Virus record (IMG/VR): IMGVR_UViG_3300024346_000384
Location: 1 to 28,742 of that record
DNA length: 28,742 bases
Source of the DNA: a virus
Direction: 5' to 3' (one strand)
Shown piece by piece: positions 1 to 7,749 of the stretch. A program made the position numbers and the translations under genes. The notes beneath the pieces were generated by a model. It was given only the letters and a program-made list of their open reading frames with translations, did not search any database and was not told where the DNA came from. Within the stretch, counting starts at the first letter, position 1. Each line of letters begins with the position of its first letter.

Positions 1-1
1 T

Positions 2-1327
2 ATATTACCGTTTTTGGGTGTTGTAGAGAATCCAGTTGAGAGAGAGGAATTGCATAATTTAGAATCGCGCCTTATCGATAAGGGTGAGATGGAAGAGAAG
101 GATAGGTTTGTGTGGCCTAATAATAAGCTGATAATACTTTCATCTCCGAGTTTCAAATTCGAATACATGTATAAGCTTTTCAAAAAATATGAAGATCTTA
201 TTCTGGGGAATAATGAACAAAGAAGCCGAGAGGAAATTACAGAAAGTGAAGAGGGTGAAGATGAAGCATACAGGTTAATTATGCAACTAAGTTATGATTG
301 CGCTCCTAAAAGACTTTACGACCAGAACTTGCTTAAACAGGCGAAAGCCACAATGAGTGAAATGCAGTTTAATCGGGAATTTGGAGCTCAGTTTGTAGAT
401 GAGAGTGATGGTTACTTTAGATTATCAAAAATGTCTGCTTGTACAATAGCTGATGGAGATTTTCCTGCTGTAGAGATTGTGGGCAACCCTAGTGATGAAT
501 ACATAATGGCTTTTGACCCTAACTGGGCTGGGAATACAAGCGCCGACCATTTTGCGATGCATGTATTTAAGGTTATGCAAGAAGATCAAAAAATATGTCT
601 TGTTCATAGCTATGCAGTAGCAGGAGTATCATTGAAAGAACATATGAGATATTTCCTGTATCTGGTTACTCATTTTAATATAATAGGTATATGTGGTGAC
701 TATAATGGAGGAGTACAATTTATCAATGCTTGTAATGAGAGTCAAATGTTTAAAACAGAAAATGTAAATATAGGTGTTATAGAAATTGATATAGAAAAAC
801 CAGAGTCATATCACGCAGACATACTTGATTTTAAAAACCAATATAATGTTAAGTCTAAAAAATACTGTATACTAAGAAAACCAACAGTAAACTGGATAAG
901 AAATGCAAATGAAATGTTGCAAGGAGCTATAGATCATAAAAGAATACTGTTTGGGTCTAGAGCTGTAGACTCTCACTTCGATGATCAAAGAAAAAAGAAT
1001 TTGCCAATAGACACTTTAAAGTGGGACATGAAGATAACCTCTTCCTCTAAGGGAGCTAAGATGATTGACTTTATTGATCATCAGAAAAGCATTATTGAAC
1101 TTACAAAAACAGAATGTGCCAATATTGAGGTGACAACAAATCCACAAGGGTCTCAGTCTTTTAATTTACCCCAAAACATAAAAAGACAAACTGGACCAAA
1201 TAGAGCAAGAAAAGACTCTTATTCTGCTTTACTGCTAGGCAACTGGTTTGCGAAAATTTATTTTGATTCAAAGCATGCAAAAGCGAGTAAACCTCCATCA
1301 TCTTCATTTATTCCTTTTACTATTTAA
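2..1327 (+). CDS. Terminase large subunit, 5'-truncated by the window edge
   Basis: The large terminase is the DNA-packaging motor that docks on the portal, pumps DNA into the prohead using ATP and cuts the concatemer. The reading frame is open from base 2, so the true start and the Walker A and B motifs lie upstream of the window. The first residues seen (LIILSSPSF, near base 118-144) fit the segment just after Walker B in terminase ATPases. The RNase H-like nuclease half follows: a first acidic motif AFDPNW with its Asp at bases 515-517, and a second, ICGDYNGG, with its Asp at 698-700. A third acidic residue is probably near base 1008 (PIDTLKW), but this is less certain. The gene ends with TAA, and a 69-base promoter region separates it from the portal gene. 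The family call rests on motifs and on position before the portal gene. Confidence 0.9.
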   Translation: MLPFLGVVENPVEREELHNLESRLIDKGEMEEKDRFVWPNNKLIILSSPSFKFEYMYKLFKKYEDLILGNNEQRSREEITESEEGEDEAYRLIMQLSYDCAPKRLYDQNLLKQAKATMSEMQFNREFGAQFVDESDGYFRLSKMSACTIADGDFPAVEIVGNPSDEYIMAFDPNWAGNTSADHFAMHVFKVMQEDQKICLVHSYAVAGVSLKEHMRYFLYLVTHFNIIGICGDYNGGVQFINACNESQMFKTENVNIGVIEIDIEKPESYHADILDFKNQYNVKSKKYCILRKPTVNWIRNANEMLQGAIDHKRILFGSRAVDSHFDDQRKKNLPIDTLKWDMKITSSSKGAKMIDFIDHQKSIIELTKTECANIEVTTNPQGSQSFNLPQNIKRQTGPNRARKDSYSALLLGNWFAKIYFDSKHAKASKPPSSSFIPFTI

Positions 1328-1333
1328 TTTACA

Positions 1334-1363
1334 AGTTGACTTTACAAAGTTAAAGTTAACTTT
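1334..1363. repeat. Operator-like repeats upstream of the portal promoter
   Basis: AGTTGACTTT (1334-1343) and AGTTAACTTT (1354-1363) match at 9 of 10 positions and start exactly 20 bases apart, about two helical turns. The second lies inside a perfect 12-base palindrome, AAAGTTAACTTT (1352-1363), whose last base is the first base of the -35 box. The layout would suit a dimeric regulator, but no regulator gene is visible in the window. Confidence 0.4.
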
Positions 1364-1391
1364 TGATATTTAGTTTCTTTCTGTGTATAAT
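1363..1391 (+). promoter_or_regulatory. Sigma-70-like promoter for the portal gene, probably leaderless
   Basis: TTGATA (1363-1368, 5 of 6 to the consensus) and TATAAT (1386-1391, 6 of 6) are separated by exactly 17 bases. The portal ATG at 1397 is only 5 bases beyond the -10 box. Transcription normally starts 6-8 bases after the -10 box, so the mRNA should begin at or next to the start codon. The -10 box is embedded in GTGTATAAT, related to the GTGTAAT motif found in other gaps. Confidence 0.7.
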
Positions 1392-1396
1392 GAGTT

Positions 1397-3385
1397 ATGG
1401 CAAAAAGAAAATATACGAAGAAATCAGATTATTGGGGTAAGTTCGACAAAATCGAAGGCAACCCTGTTAGTCTGGATGGTTTCGAACCAGAAATTTTAGG
1501 GACTTCTTTCTACGAGTCTGAAGCTGCTTCTTGCCGTACAACTAAAACTGCAAGCAATTCAACAAGAACCAATAAGGCAGCTACAAAAACTGTAGCAGGA
1601 AGATTTGCTAATATCAAAGAAGGTCTTTTGCCATTCGAGTTTTCAAAGGATGGGGTAGATGCCAGTGAAGCTATTGTGTTGTGCCAAAAAGCTTACTTCA
1701 ATATACCCGCATTTAGATCTACTATTGATTTGATGTCAGAATACGCCGACTCTAAGGTTTATCTTGAAGGTGGTTCTCAAAAATCTCGTAAGTTTGTAGA
1801 AGCTTGGTTCAAGAGAATAAAAATACACGATTTACAAGCACAATATTTTAGAGAGTTTTACAGGTCTGGCAATGTATTCATGCTGAGACTAGATGGCACT
1901 TTGGATATTTCCAGCGTAAGTAAGATGATGGAAATTTACGGTGGCACTAAAAAGAACGCAAAAATACCTATCCGATATATCATGCTTAACCCGTCTGATA
2001 TTGTCGCGAGGGGTTCTGTAACTTTTTCTGAGTATTCTTATTTTAAAGCTTTAACTCCATTTGAGGTTTCTAGACTAAAAGCTCCAAGTTCTGAGCATGA
2101 AATGGAAATGTTTAATAGTTTGCCTGAAGATGCTAAAAAGGTAATTAAAAACAACCCTACTTTGGCGGTTGATGCTCCAATGATTCCACTTGAGTCAGAA
2201 AAGCTTCATGTTATCTTTGCTGGTAAGCAGGATTATGAGCCAATGTCAATTCCTAGTGGGTTTGCCGTTCTTGATGATTTAAATAAAAAAATGGAACTCA
2301 AGAAGATAGACCAAGCAATTGCTCGTTCTATAGAAAATGTTGTTCTATTGGTTACAATGGGTGCTGAACCAGACAAAGGCGGAATTAATCACAAGGCTCT
2401 TTCTGCGATGCAAAATATTTTCAAGAATCAAAGTGTAGGCAGGGTTCTCGTATCTGATTATACAACTAAGGCCGAGTTTGTTATCCCAGATTTGAAGAAA
2501 GTCATGGGAGCAGAAAAATATCAAATTTTAGATCAAGACATTAGAGAGGGCTTACAAAATATTCTTATTGGTGAATCTAAATACGCTCAACTTGAGCTTA
2601 AGATGAAAATCTTCTTCCAGAGACTTCAGTCTTCAAGAGATTTGTTTATCAAAGAGTTTTTACAGCCAGAAATTAAAAGGGTATGTAAAGCCGCTGGCAT
2701 GAAAGTTTGGCCAGAGGCTAAGATGGTAGATACCTCTATTATAGAAGACCAAGATATGACCAAGCTAGCGACAAGAATGATGGAACTTGGATTGCTAACC
2801 CCAGAACAAGGTATGGATGTCATACATAAAGGATCTTTTCCAGATTCAAATCAAATGCAAAGTGCTCAAAAGAAATTCAAGGAGCAAAGAGAAGAGGGCT
2901 ACTATATGCCACTTGTTAATACAGTTAATCTTTACAGCGAAGACCAAGAGGAAAACGGAGAAGATGGAACATCACCAGAAGGAACTCAAAGAGCTAAAGA
3001 AGGCAAGGACGGTTCGGTAACAAACCCGTCTCCAAGCGGGGGTAGACCTGTTGGGGTTTCTAACTCTACTCATTATTCTAAAGCAAACATTATAGAGGCT
3101 ACTAAAAAAGTGAGTGAACTTGAAATAGAAGCGTCGGCAAAGTTTGCTGTCAAGTTTGGATTAGAAGAACTTGATGAAGACAGAAAAGATCTCGTATCAA
3201 GAGTATGTGAATCTATTGTAGTATCTGAAGAGGTCAATAACTGGTCAGATTGTTTGGATTCTATTCTTGCTAATTTGGATCATATGAATAATCTGGAAAC
3301 AAATAATGAAATTCTTGATTTTGGTGCTAAACACCAACTTGATGATCTGTCCGCATCTATTTTGTACCATTCTACCAAGATTTAG
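1397..3385 (+). CDS. Portal protein with a C-terminal extension
   Basis: The portal forms the ring at one capsid vertex that DNA passes through and on which the terminase and neck assemble. The protein is 662 residues, longer than most portals. After a basic, Ser/Thr-rich N-terminus the core shows typical portal features: a segment on residues crossing and dying in the wing (FNIPAFRSTIDLMSEYA), YRSGNVFMLRLDG, and a long helical stem region with LQNILIGESKYAQLELKMKI. A low-complexity linker rich in Glu, Gly and Ser follows at about residues 515-560. A separate mostly helical, acidic domain of about 100 residues forms the C-terminus and has no obvious portal role. The ATG at 1397 is chosen because it directly follows the promoter. 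The gene sits between the terminase and protease genes, as is usual. Confidence 0.88.
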   Translation: MAKRKYTKKSDYWGKFDKIEGNPVSLDGFEPEILGTSFYESEAASCRTTKTASNSTRTNKAATKTVAGRFANIKEGLLPFEFSKDGVDASEAIVLCQKAYFNIPAFRSTIDLMSEYADSKVYLEGGSQKSRKFVEAWFKRIKIHDLQAQYFREFYRSGNVFMLRLDGTLDISSVSKMMEIYGGTKKNAKIPIRYIMLNPSDIVARGSVTFSEYSYFKALTPFEVSRLKAPSSEHEMEMFNSLPEDAKKVIKNNPTLAVDAPMIPLESEKLHVIFAGKQDYEPMSIPSGFAVLDDLNKKMELKKIDQAIARSIENVVLLVTMGAEPDKGGINHKALSAMQNIFKNQSVGRVLVSDYTTKAEFVIPDLKKVMGAEKYQILDQDIREGLQNILIGESKYAQLELKMKIFFQRLQSSRDLFIKEFLQPEIKRVCKAAGMKVWPEAKMVDTSIIEDQDMTKLATRMMELGLLTPEQGMDVIHKGSFPDSNQMQSAQKKFKEQREEGYYMPLVNTVNLYSEDQEENGEDGTSPEGTQRAKEGKDGSVTNPSPSGGRPVGVSNSTHYSKANIIEATKKVSELEIEASAKFAVKFGLEELDEDRKDLVSRVCESIVVSEEVNNWSDCLDSILANLDHMNNLETNNEILDFGAKHQLDDLSASILYHSTKI

Positions 3386-3391
3386 TGTAAC
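3385..3391 (+). promoter_or_regulatory. GTGTAAC motif before the protease gene
   Basis: GTGTAAC overlaps the last base of the portal stop codon and ends 8 bases before the protease ATG. It is one of several near-copies of GTGTAAT in gene gaps. A -35 match upstream is weak (TTGTAC at 3362-3367, 18-base spacer), so promoter activity is only a proposal. Confidence 0.35.
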
Positions 3392-3399
3392 ATCATTTT

Positions 3400-4926
3400 A
3401 TGAACAATGATGATTTTGAAGTTTGCCTATTTTCAGGTAAAGTCAAAGCTTTAGATAAAGAAGATTTCTGTAATTTTGGCATTTCTCAAGCGAGCTTAGA
3501 TGCTCAAGCAAAGAGTTTGATGCCAGACACCTTTAACCCAGAGGACAATCTTGATGTTATACCAGTTGTATTTAATTTAGCTGTTGTAAATGAGTTTAAT
3601 AAAAACGGAGACGGCATTGATACCGACACAGCTATTGCTGCCGTAAAAAGGTTTGTTAATAAGCCTATAAACATTGAACACCAAAAGCACAAGATAGTTG
3701 GGCATATGATTAACGCGTCCTTCTCTGAGGAAGAGTTCGACTTCAGAGATAACGACATTGAATCATACGCAAATAAAACAGAACCGTTTTACATAAATGC
3801 AGCGGGGTTTATTTACAGAAGTATATTCCCAGATCTGGCCGAAGCAATTGAAGAGGCTGCAGAAGAAGATAATGAGCAGTATCAGAGTATCTCAACGAGT
3901 TGGGAGCTTGCGTTTTCTGAATATAAAATTGCAAAAGGTTCAAAAAAATTATCCGAGTCGATTTTGCTTGGAGGCCAAGACGAAATGATCAACAGACAAT
4001 ACGTTCGTGGATTTGGCGGAGAAGGTGAAGATGAGGCTGGAGTCCCTGTAAACAGGTTAATCGTTGGTAAAACTTACCCACTTGGAGCGGGTATAACGCT
4101 TAACCCAGCAGCAAGAGTAAAGGGGGTTTATTTGTCAGAAAATTTAGAAGAAAGCAACAAAAACCAAGAGATAAAGAACACCAACAAGGCAGAAAAAATT
4201 TCCCTAAACAAGAAAAACAATGTAAACAAAGAAAAATTAAATATTTTTAATCATATGACAAAAGAAGAATTCGAAAAAATGATGGAGGACGTCGCCGAGA
4301 ACGTCGCTTCAATCGTTAAAAAGGAAGACCAAGCCAAGTCTATTGGTGAGGTTATGCGTGATGCTCTAACAGCTCATAGCGAAAATTGGAAATCAAAGGT
4401 TGAACTAGAGACCGAGGCTAAGGAAAAAGCTCTCTCAGACCTAGAGGCTCTTAAATCTTCTTTTGAGGAGACTCAAAAAGAGTTAAGCGGTATTAAGGAA
4501 GAAGTTGAAGCTAAGGCTTCGATTGATCTTTTTAATGCTCGTATGAATTTCATCGACGACACTTACTCACTAACAGAAAAAGAGTTGGAGTATGTTGTTG
4601 CCGAAATGAAGGGATTAGATAAAACAGAAGAATCTTTCGACGGACTGAAAGAAAAGCTTTCCGTTATCTTCTCTCACAAAAACAAAGAAGCAATTGCTCA
4701 AGCCGAAAAGGCCGTCGAAGAAAAAGTCGAAGAAATTGTTGCTTCAAAACTAAAGTCTACTGAAAAGGAAGAAGTTAAAGAGGAAATCTCCGAAGCTTCC
4801 GAAGAGGAGTTAGAGGTTAAAGATGTGGAAACATCTACGATCCCTAACAACAGCGCCGAAGCTTCTAACGAGGTATCTTTGCTGGAGAAACTTAAACAAA
4901 CCTTCTCTGTAGAAGTAACTAAATAA
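3400..4926 (+). CDS. Prohead protease fused to scaffold
   Basis: This protein is 508 residues and appears to combine a capsid maturation protease with a scaffold domain. The protease half covers about residues 1-250. It includes NIEHQKHKIVGHMI with His94 and His97 as candidate catalytic residues, and QSISTSWEL with a Ser cluster at 163-167, the pattern of herpesvirus-like or U35-like phage proteases (His and Ser on separate strands). A Lys/Asn-rich linker spans about 245-285. Residues 286-508 are acidic, Glu/Lys-rich and predicted to be coiled coil, as expected for a scaffold that is degraded during maturation. The location between the portal and capsid genes supports this. Phage lambda and P2 have comparable protease-scaffold arrangements. 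Which Ser is the nucleophile cannot be settled here. Confidence 0.8.
   Translation: MNNDDFEVCLFSGKVKALDKEDFCNFGISQASLDAQAKSLMPDTFNPEDNLDVIPVVFNLAVVNEFNKNGDGIDTDTAIAAVKRFVNKPINIEHQKHKIVGHMINASFSEEEFDFRDNDIESYANKTEPFYINAAGFIYRSIFPDLAEAIEEAAEEDNEQYQSISTSWELAFSEYKIAKGSKKLSESILLGGQDEMINRQYVRGFGGEGEDEAGVPVNRLIVGKTYPLGAGITLNPAARVKGVYLSENLEESNKNQEIKNTNKAEKISLNKKNNVNKEKLNIFNHMTKEEFEKMMEDVAENVASIVKKEDQAKSIGEVMRDALTAHSENWKSKVELETEAKEKALSDLEALKSSFEETQKELSGIKEEVEAKASIDLFNARMNFIDDTYSLTEKELEYVVAEMKGLDKTEESFDGLKEKLSVIFSHKNKEAIAQAEKAVEEKVEEIVASKLKSTEKEEVKEEISEASEEELEVKDVETSTIPNNSAEASNEVSLLEKLKQTFSVEVTK
4255..4926 (+). CDS. Probable internal scaffold gene within the protease frame
   Basis: An in-frame ATG at codon 286 of the protease-scaffold gene follows an A/T-only stretch (4236-4254) that looks like the leaders of the phage's separate genes and contains a small ATTAAA/TTTAAT inverted repeat. 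Codons from about 4280 onward use more C- and G-ending forms than the upstream half, resembling the capsid gene. Starting here would give a free 223-residue acidic, coiled-coil scaffold in excess over the protease, as lambda Nu3 does within gene C. That this start is used is inference; no Shine-Dalgarno is present, but most genes here lack one. Confidence 0.5.
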   Translation: MTKEEFEKMMEDVAENVASIVKKEDQAKSIGEVMRDALTAHSENWKSKVELETEAKEKALSDLEALKSSFEETQKELSGIKEEVEAKASIDLFNARMNFIDDTYSLTEKELEYVVAEMKGLDKTEESFDGLKEKLSVIFSHKNKEAIAQAEKAVEEKVEEIVASKLKSTEKEEVKEEISEASEEELEVKDVETSTIPNNSAEASNEVSLLEKLKQTFSVEVTK

Positions 4927-4948
4927 AATTTAAAATAAAAAATAAACT

Positions 4949-5521
4949 ATGGCTAATAATATTACAAAACTATTGCCTTTCCGTCAATATGATGACAACA
5001 ACGTTGTCAACATGTTTTCATACGACGGAGGCGAGGTAGGCGCTGGCCTCATTGTTAAGATCACATCTGCTGATCTTAATAGCGATGCTGTGCAATACGG
5101 TGAAGGGGGTTTCCTCAACACTATCGGAAATGCTTCTTCCATGTATGCAAGTGTACCTCACAAGGTCCAACTTGCTGATTCTGGTGACGCTGCTCTTGGA
5201 ATTCTCCTCCGCGATGTTCGCGAAGAGGACGAAAACGGAGAGAAGATTCGCTTTTATCCTGAGAAGAAAGCTGAACTCCAGTGTGTAGCTTCTGGCGAAG
5301 CTGTCCCTGTAGCAACAAAAGGAATCTTCACTTTCACAAGTGATGCTTTCGAAGGCGGTACTGTTCCTGCTCCAATGTCCACCCTCGCTGTACGCGACGG
5401 AGGCCTTCTTGGATCTTCAGAAGCAGCCGACACCGTAGCTGGAATGGTTCTTGCAACTGGTAGTAGAGAGTCTGGCGATGCATTCGCAGGTGACTACGCA
5501 ATCGTAAAAATCGAACTCTAA
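4949..5521 (+). CDS. Putative capsid decoration or stabilisation protein
   Basis: The protein is 190 residues, rich in Gly, Ala, Val and Ser and in beta-strand-like segments (AALGILLRDV, GEAVPVATKGIFTF, YAIVKIEL), without a signal peptide or membrane segment. It lies directly before the major capsid gene, 22 bases after the scaffold and 14 before the capsid ATG. That is the usual place of decoration proteins such as lambda gpD or DUF2190-type proteins, which bind the outside of the expanded capsid. Its codon use is strongly biased to C/G-ending codons, like the capsid gene, suggesting an abundant virion protein. The leader is A/T-only (AAATAAACT before ATG). The role is inferred from position, composition and codon bias rather than a recognised motif. 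Confidence 0.55.
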   Translation: MANNITKLLPFRQYDDNNVVNMFSYDGGEVGAGLIVKITSADLNSDAVQYGEGGFLNTIGNASSMYASVPHKVQLADSGDAALGILLRDVREEDENGEKIRFYPEKKAELQCVASGEAVPVATKGIFTFTSDAFEGGTVPAPMSTLAVRDGGLLGSSEAADTVAGMVLATGSRESGDAFAGDYAIVKIEL

Positions 5522-5535
5522 AATAAATCACGAAT

Positions 5536-6690
5536 ATGAAGATTACAATTAAAAGAACAGAAGATCAATTGGCCCTAGTTCGCGCTATGGCTTCAAATAA
5601 TCGTGAAGAGGCTTTCGAAGCACAAGCGGCTGTCGCATCTCTTATTGGACCAGTAGTTAATGAGGTTATTAACAATGCCGTTACAGTCGGCAACCTCTTT
5701 AGCACTCTGACCTATGAGTGGGACGACAATCCTTCCCTTCCATTGGACCTTTTCCACGATATTACCGACGAAGACTATATTCAAATTTACTCGCAACAAG
5801 TTGCAGGTGGACTTCCTTATAACCAAGTTTTCCCATCTCATAACGAGCTCAAGTTTAACACCTACAGCCTTGACAGCGCACTTGCCTTTGACCGCAAGTA
5901 TGCTCGTAAGGGTCGCGTTGACGTTGTCAGCAAGGCCTTCACACGCATGGCTCAAGAAGTTATGCTTAAGCAAGAGCGTACTGCATTTAACGTGCTTGCC
6001 TCTGCTCTTATCAAGGGTAACGGTACTACTAACGAGCGCATTATTTCCTCAAACAACTCAGGACGCATCATCCTTGATGACTTGAACAGACTTATCACCA
6101 AATCCAAGCGCATTAATAGCTCTTGGGCAGGTGGCACCCCTGTTGGCGGATCTACTGTTGGAGTTACCGATCTTCTGGTTTCCCCAGAAATGGTAGAGAA
6201 GCTTCGCTCAATGTCTTACAACCCAATCAATACTGAGGGTGGTGCAAGAACAGTTGGCGGAACCGATTCCTCTACAGAAAGTGCTGTTAGCGCTCCTGAG
6301 AGTCTTCGTGAGACGCTTTACAACGGAGCTGGACTTCCTAGCTTCTACGGCATCAACATTATTGAGGTTCTTGAAATGGGCGTTGGACAACGCTTTAACA
6401 AGATTGCTCTCGCAATTGACGACGGTGATGCAGCTACTGTTACTTCAGGTGGACAAGGTTCATCTCCAGACACAGGCTTCAACGCAGCAGACGAACTTCT
6501 TATCGGTGTTGACCGTTCTAAGGAGTCCCTAATCCGCCCTGTCGTTCTTGACGAAGGTGCTTCTGACTCATTCAACATCATGGTTGATGATCAGTTCTCC
6601 GTACGCCAAGAGAAGATCGGCTGGTTTGGTAAGCTCGAAGAGGGTCGCCTCTGCATCGACGACAAAGCCCTTGTGGGAATCGTCGCTTAA
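5536..6690 (+). CDS. Major capsid protein
   Basis: This 384-residue protein would build the icosahedral shell. Its length and layout fit HK97-fold capsid proteins of siphoviruses: a helical N-terminal arm (about 1-50), a middle region including RKGRVDVVSKAFTRMAQEVM and TAFNVLASALIK resembling the spine helix, VTDLLVSPEMVEKLRSMSY typical of the P-domain to A-domain segment, and a beta-rich C-terminus. No large N-terminal delta domain is obvious, consistent with a separate scaffold. Codon bias is the strongest in the window, with many CGC, CGT, CTT, AAG and GGC codons in an otherwise AT-rich sequence, as expected of the most highly translated gene. A strong terminator follows, ending the head transcript. 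The exact fold is inferred from family knowledge and position. Confidence 0.87.
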   Translation: MKITIKRTEDQLALVRAMASNNREEAFEAQAAVASLIGPVVNEVINNAVTVGNLFSTLTYEWDDNPSLPLDLFHDITDEDYIQIYSQQVAGGLPYNQVFPSHNELKFNTYSLDSALAFDRKYARKGRVDVVSKAFTRMAQEVMLKQERTAFNVLASALIKGNGTTNERIISSNNSGRIILDDLNRLITKSKRINSSWAGGTPVGGSTVGVTDLLVSPEMVEKLRSMSYNPINTEGGARTVGGTDSSTESAVSAPESLRETLYNGAGLPSFYGINIIEVLEMGVGQRFNKIALAIDDGDAATVTSGGQGSSPDTGFNAADELLIGVDRSKESLIRPVVLDEGASDSFNIMVDDQFSVRQEKIGWFGKLEEGRLCIDDKALVGIVA

Positions 6691-6710
6691 CGGACTTAGT
6701 TTCTAAACAG

Positions 6711-6746
6711 AAGAACCACTCCTTTTTGGGGGTGGTTCTTTTTTTT
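6711..6746 (+). terminator. Rho-independent terminator after the capsid gene
   Basis: AAGAACCAC (6711-6719) pairs perfectly with GTGGTTCTT (6732-6740), and the stem can extend inward by three more pairs (one a G-T wobble) around a T-rich loop. A run of eight T follows at 6739-6746. The loop region contains TCCTTTTTGG, shared with the terminator after the tail tube gene. Confidence 0.92.
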
Positions 6747-6773
6747 GACTTTTTTTAGTGTAATATATATCAT
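6745..6773 (+). promoter_or_regulatory. Sigma-70-like promoter for the connector genes, probably leaderless
   Basis: TTGACT (6745-6750) and TATCAT (6768-6773), each 5 of 6 to consensus, are separated by 17 bases. The next ATG, at 6779, is 5 bases beyond the -10 box, the same geometry as the portal promoter. The -35 box overlaps the T-run of the terminator, so termination and restart are adjacent. GTGTAAT (6758-6764) lies inside the spacer. Confidence 0.65.
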
Positions 6774-6778
6774 ATACT

Positions 6779-7273
6779 ATGAAGAATAGCAAAAAACAAA
6801 ATAAATTATCTCACGCTAAAGCTAGAGAAGAGGAACTAGAGTCACTTCTTGAAGTAGACGGCTCCCTTACTCACGCTATACAGGAGGATGATAAAGATAA
6901 ACAAAAAAAATCACTTCAGGAATTTGACGTAGCAGATGGTAAGGATCGTAGTGACAAAGAGAAACAAATAGAACAAGCCCAAGAGTTAGAAGACCTTTTG
7001 GGTATTCGAGAAATGAATCCATATAGAACTCTTAATAAAGATATCTTCGCGAGTAAGCTTGAAGATATGTCTCTTGGGGATATGACATCTTTGGCATTGC
7101 ATGTCGGAGTTACTCCTCAACAAAATTCAAGGCAACTCAAGAAGGGCTTAATGCAATCTTTCGAGCTTTATGCAAGGAAGCATAATGTTAACGTACCTAG
7201 TGCGGCCAAACCAATCATAGACCAAAATTCCCCAAACTACAAAAAAACTGTAAAGTTGTTTAAAGATATTTAA
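6779..7273 (+). CDS. Unrecognised protein between capsid and head-tail genes
   Basis: I do not recognise this 164-residue protein. It is highly charged. The N-terminal 80 residues are Lys/Glu/Asp-rich and likely helical or disordered (SHAKAREEELESLLEVD, EKQIEQAQELEDLLGI). The C-terminal half is more globular, with SLGDMTSLALHVGVTP and KKGLMQSFELYARKH, a helix-turn-helix spacing loosely like SAP or Rho-N small domains that bind nucleic acid. It is the first gene of the connector unit, directly behind its own promoter, and is followed 3 bases later by the head-tail adaptor gene, so a head or neck role is plausible. There is no signal peptide or membrane segment. The domain comparison is tentative. 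Confidence 0.6.
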   Translation: MKNSKKQNKLSHAKAREEELESLLEVDGSLTHAIQEDDKDKQKKSLQEFDVADGKDRSDKEKQIEQAQELEDLLGIREMNPYRTLNKDIFASKLEDMSLGDMTSLALHVGVTPQQNSRQLKKGLMQSFELYARKHNVNVPSAAKPIIDQNSPNYKKTVKLFKDI

Positions 7274-7276
7274 ATA

Positions 7277-7747
7277 ATGAACGACTTAGGAGAACTTGCG
7301 ACAAATATAATTAATATAGAATTCCCCGATGATACGGATAGGTTTCCAGTTTCATATGTTTCTGGGTGGCTGGAATCAAACATAGGAGAATTAAATATAC
7401 TTTTAAATCAAAACTTCCAAATTGATGCAAGTGGCTTCTTTGAGCCGAGCTTGTGTTCTGAGGAGGAGGCAGTATATACAGAGCTCTATATCATAAACTA
7501 CTATGAAAAGCTCTCCAGAGACGTTCTAAGGGGAATAACGTCTACTTCTAGCTGTGCTTCTGATTGGGTTTTGTTAAAAGAGGGTGATACCACCATACAA
7601 AAACAAAATAAAAACTCAATAGCCAGAACTCTGAATACTTTTAAAACAGATTCTATGGGCAGACTAAATGAACTAGTCGCAAAATATAATATGTATCAAG
7701 CATCACCTGTTCAGGTATATGGTGCAGATGGAGAAACCACTCTATAA
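7277..7747 (+). CDS. Putative head-tail adaptor protein
   Basis: This 156-residue, mostly helical protein sits where siphoviruses encode the first head-tail connector that binds under the portal (SPP1 gp15, HK97 gp6 class). Supporting features are the early helix SYVSGWLESNIGELNILLNQ, the paired helices EEAVYTELYIINYYEKLSRDVLRG, and a long C-terminal helix SMGRLNELVAKYNMYQA after a glycine-containing loop (WVLLKEGDTTIQ). The start at 7277 lies 3 bases after the previous stop and 2 bases separate its stop from the next ATG, so the connector genes are likely co-translated from one transcript. No motif proves the family; the call depends on helical pattern, length and gene order. Confidence 0.6.
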   Translation: MNDLGELATNIINIEFPDDTDRFPVSYVSGWLESNIGELNILLNQNFQIDASGFFEPSLCSEEEAVYTELYIINYYEKLSRDVLRGITSTSSCASDWVLLKEGDTTIQKQNKNSIARTLNTFKTDSMGRLNELVAKYNMYQASPVQVYGADGETTL

Positions 7748-7749
7748 TA

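Noticed and set aside
5593-5973. A 126-codon minus-strand frame across the capsid gene
   Set aside because: Antisense shadow caused by strong codon bias in the capsid gene; the product resembles no family.
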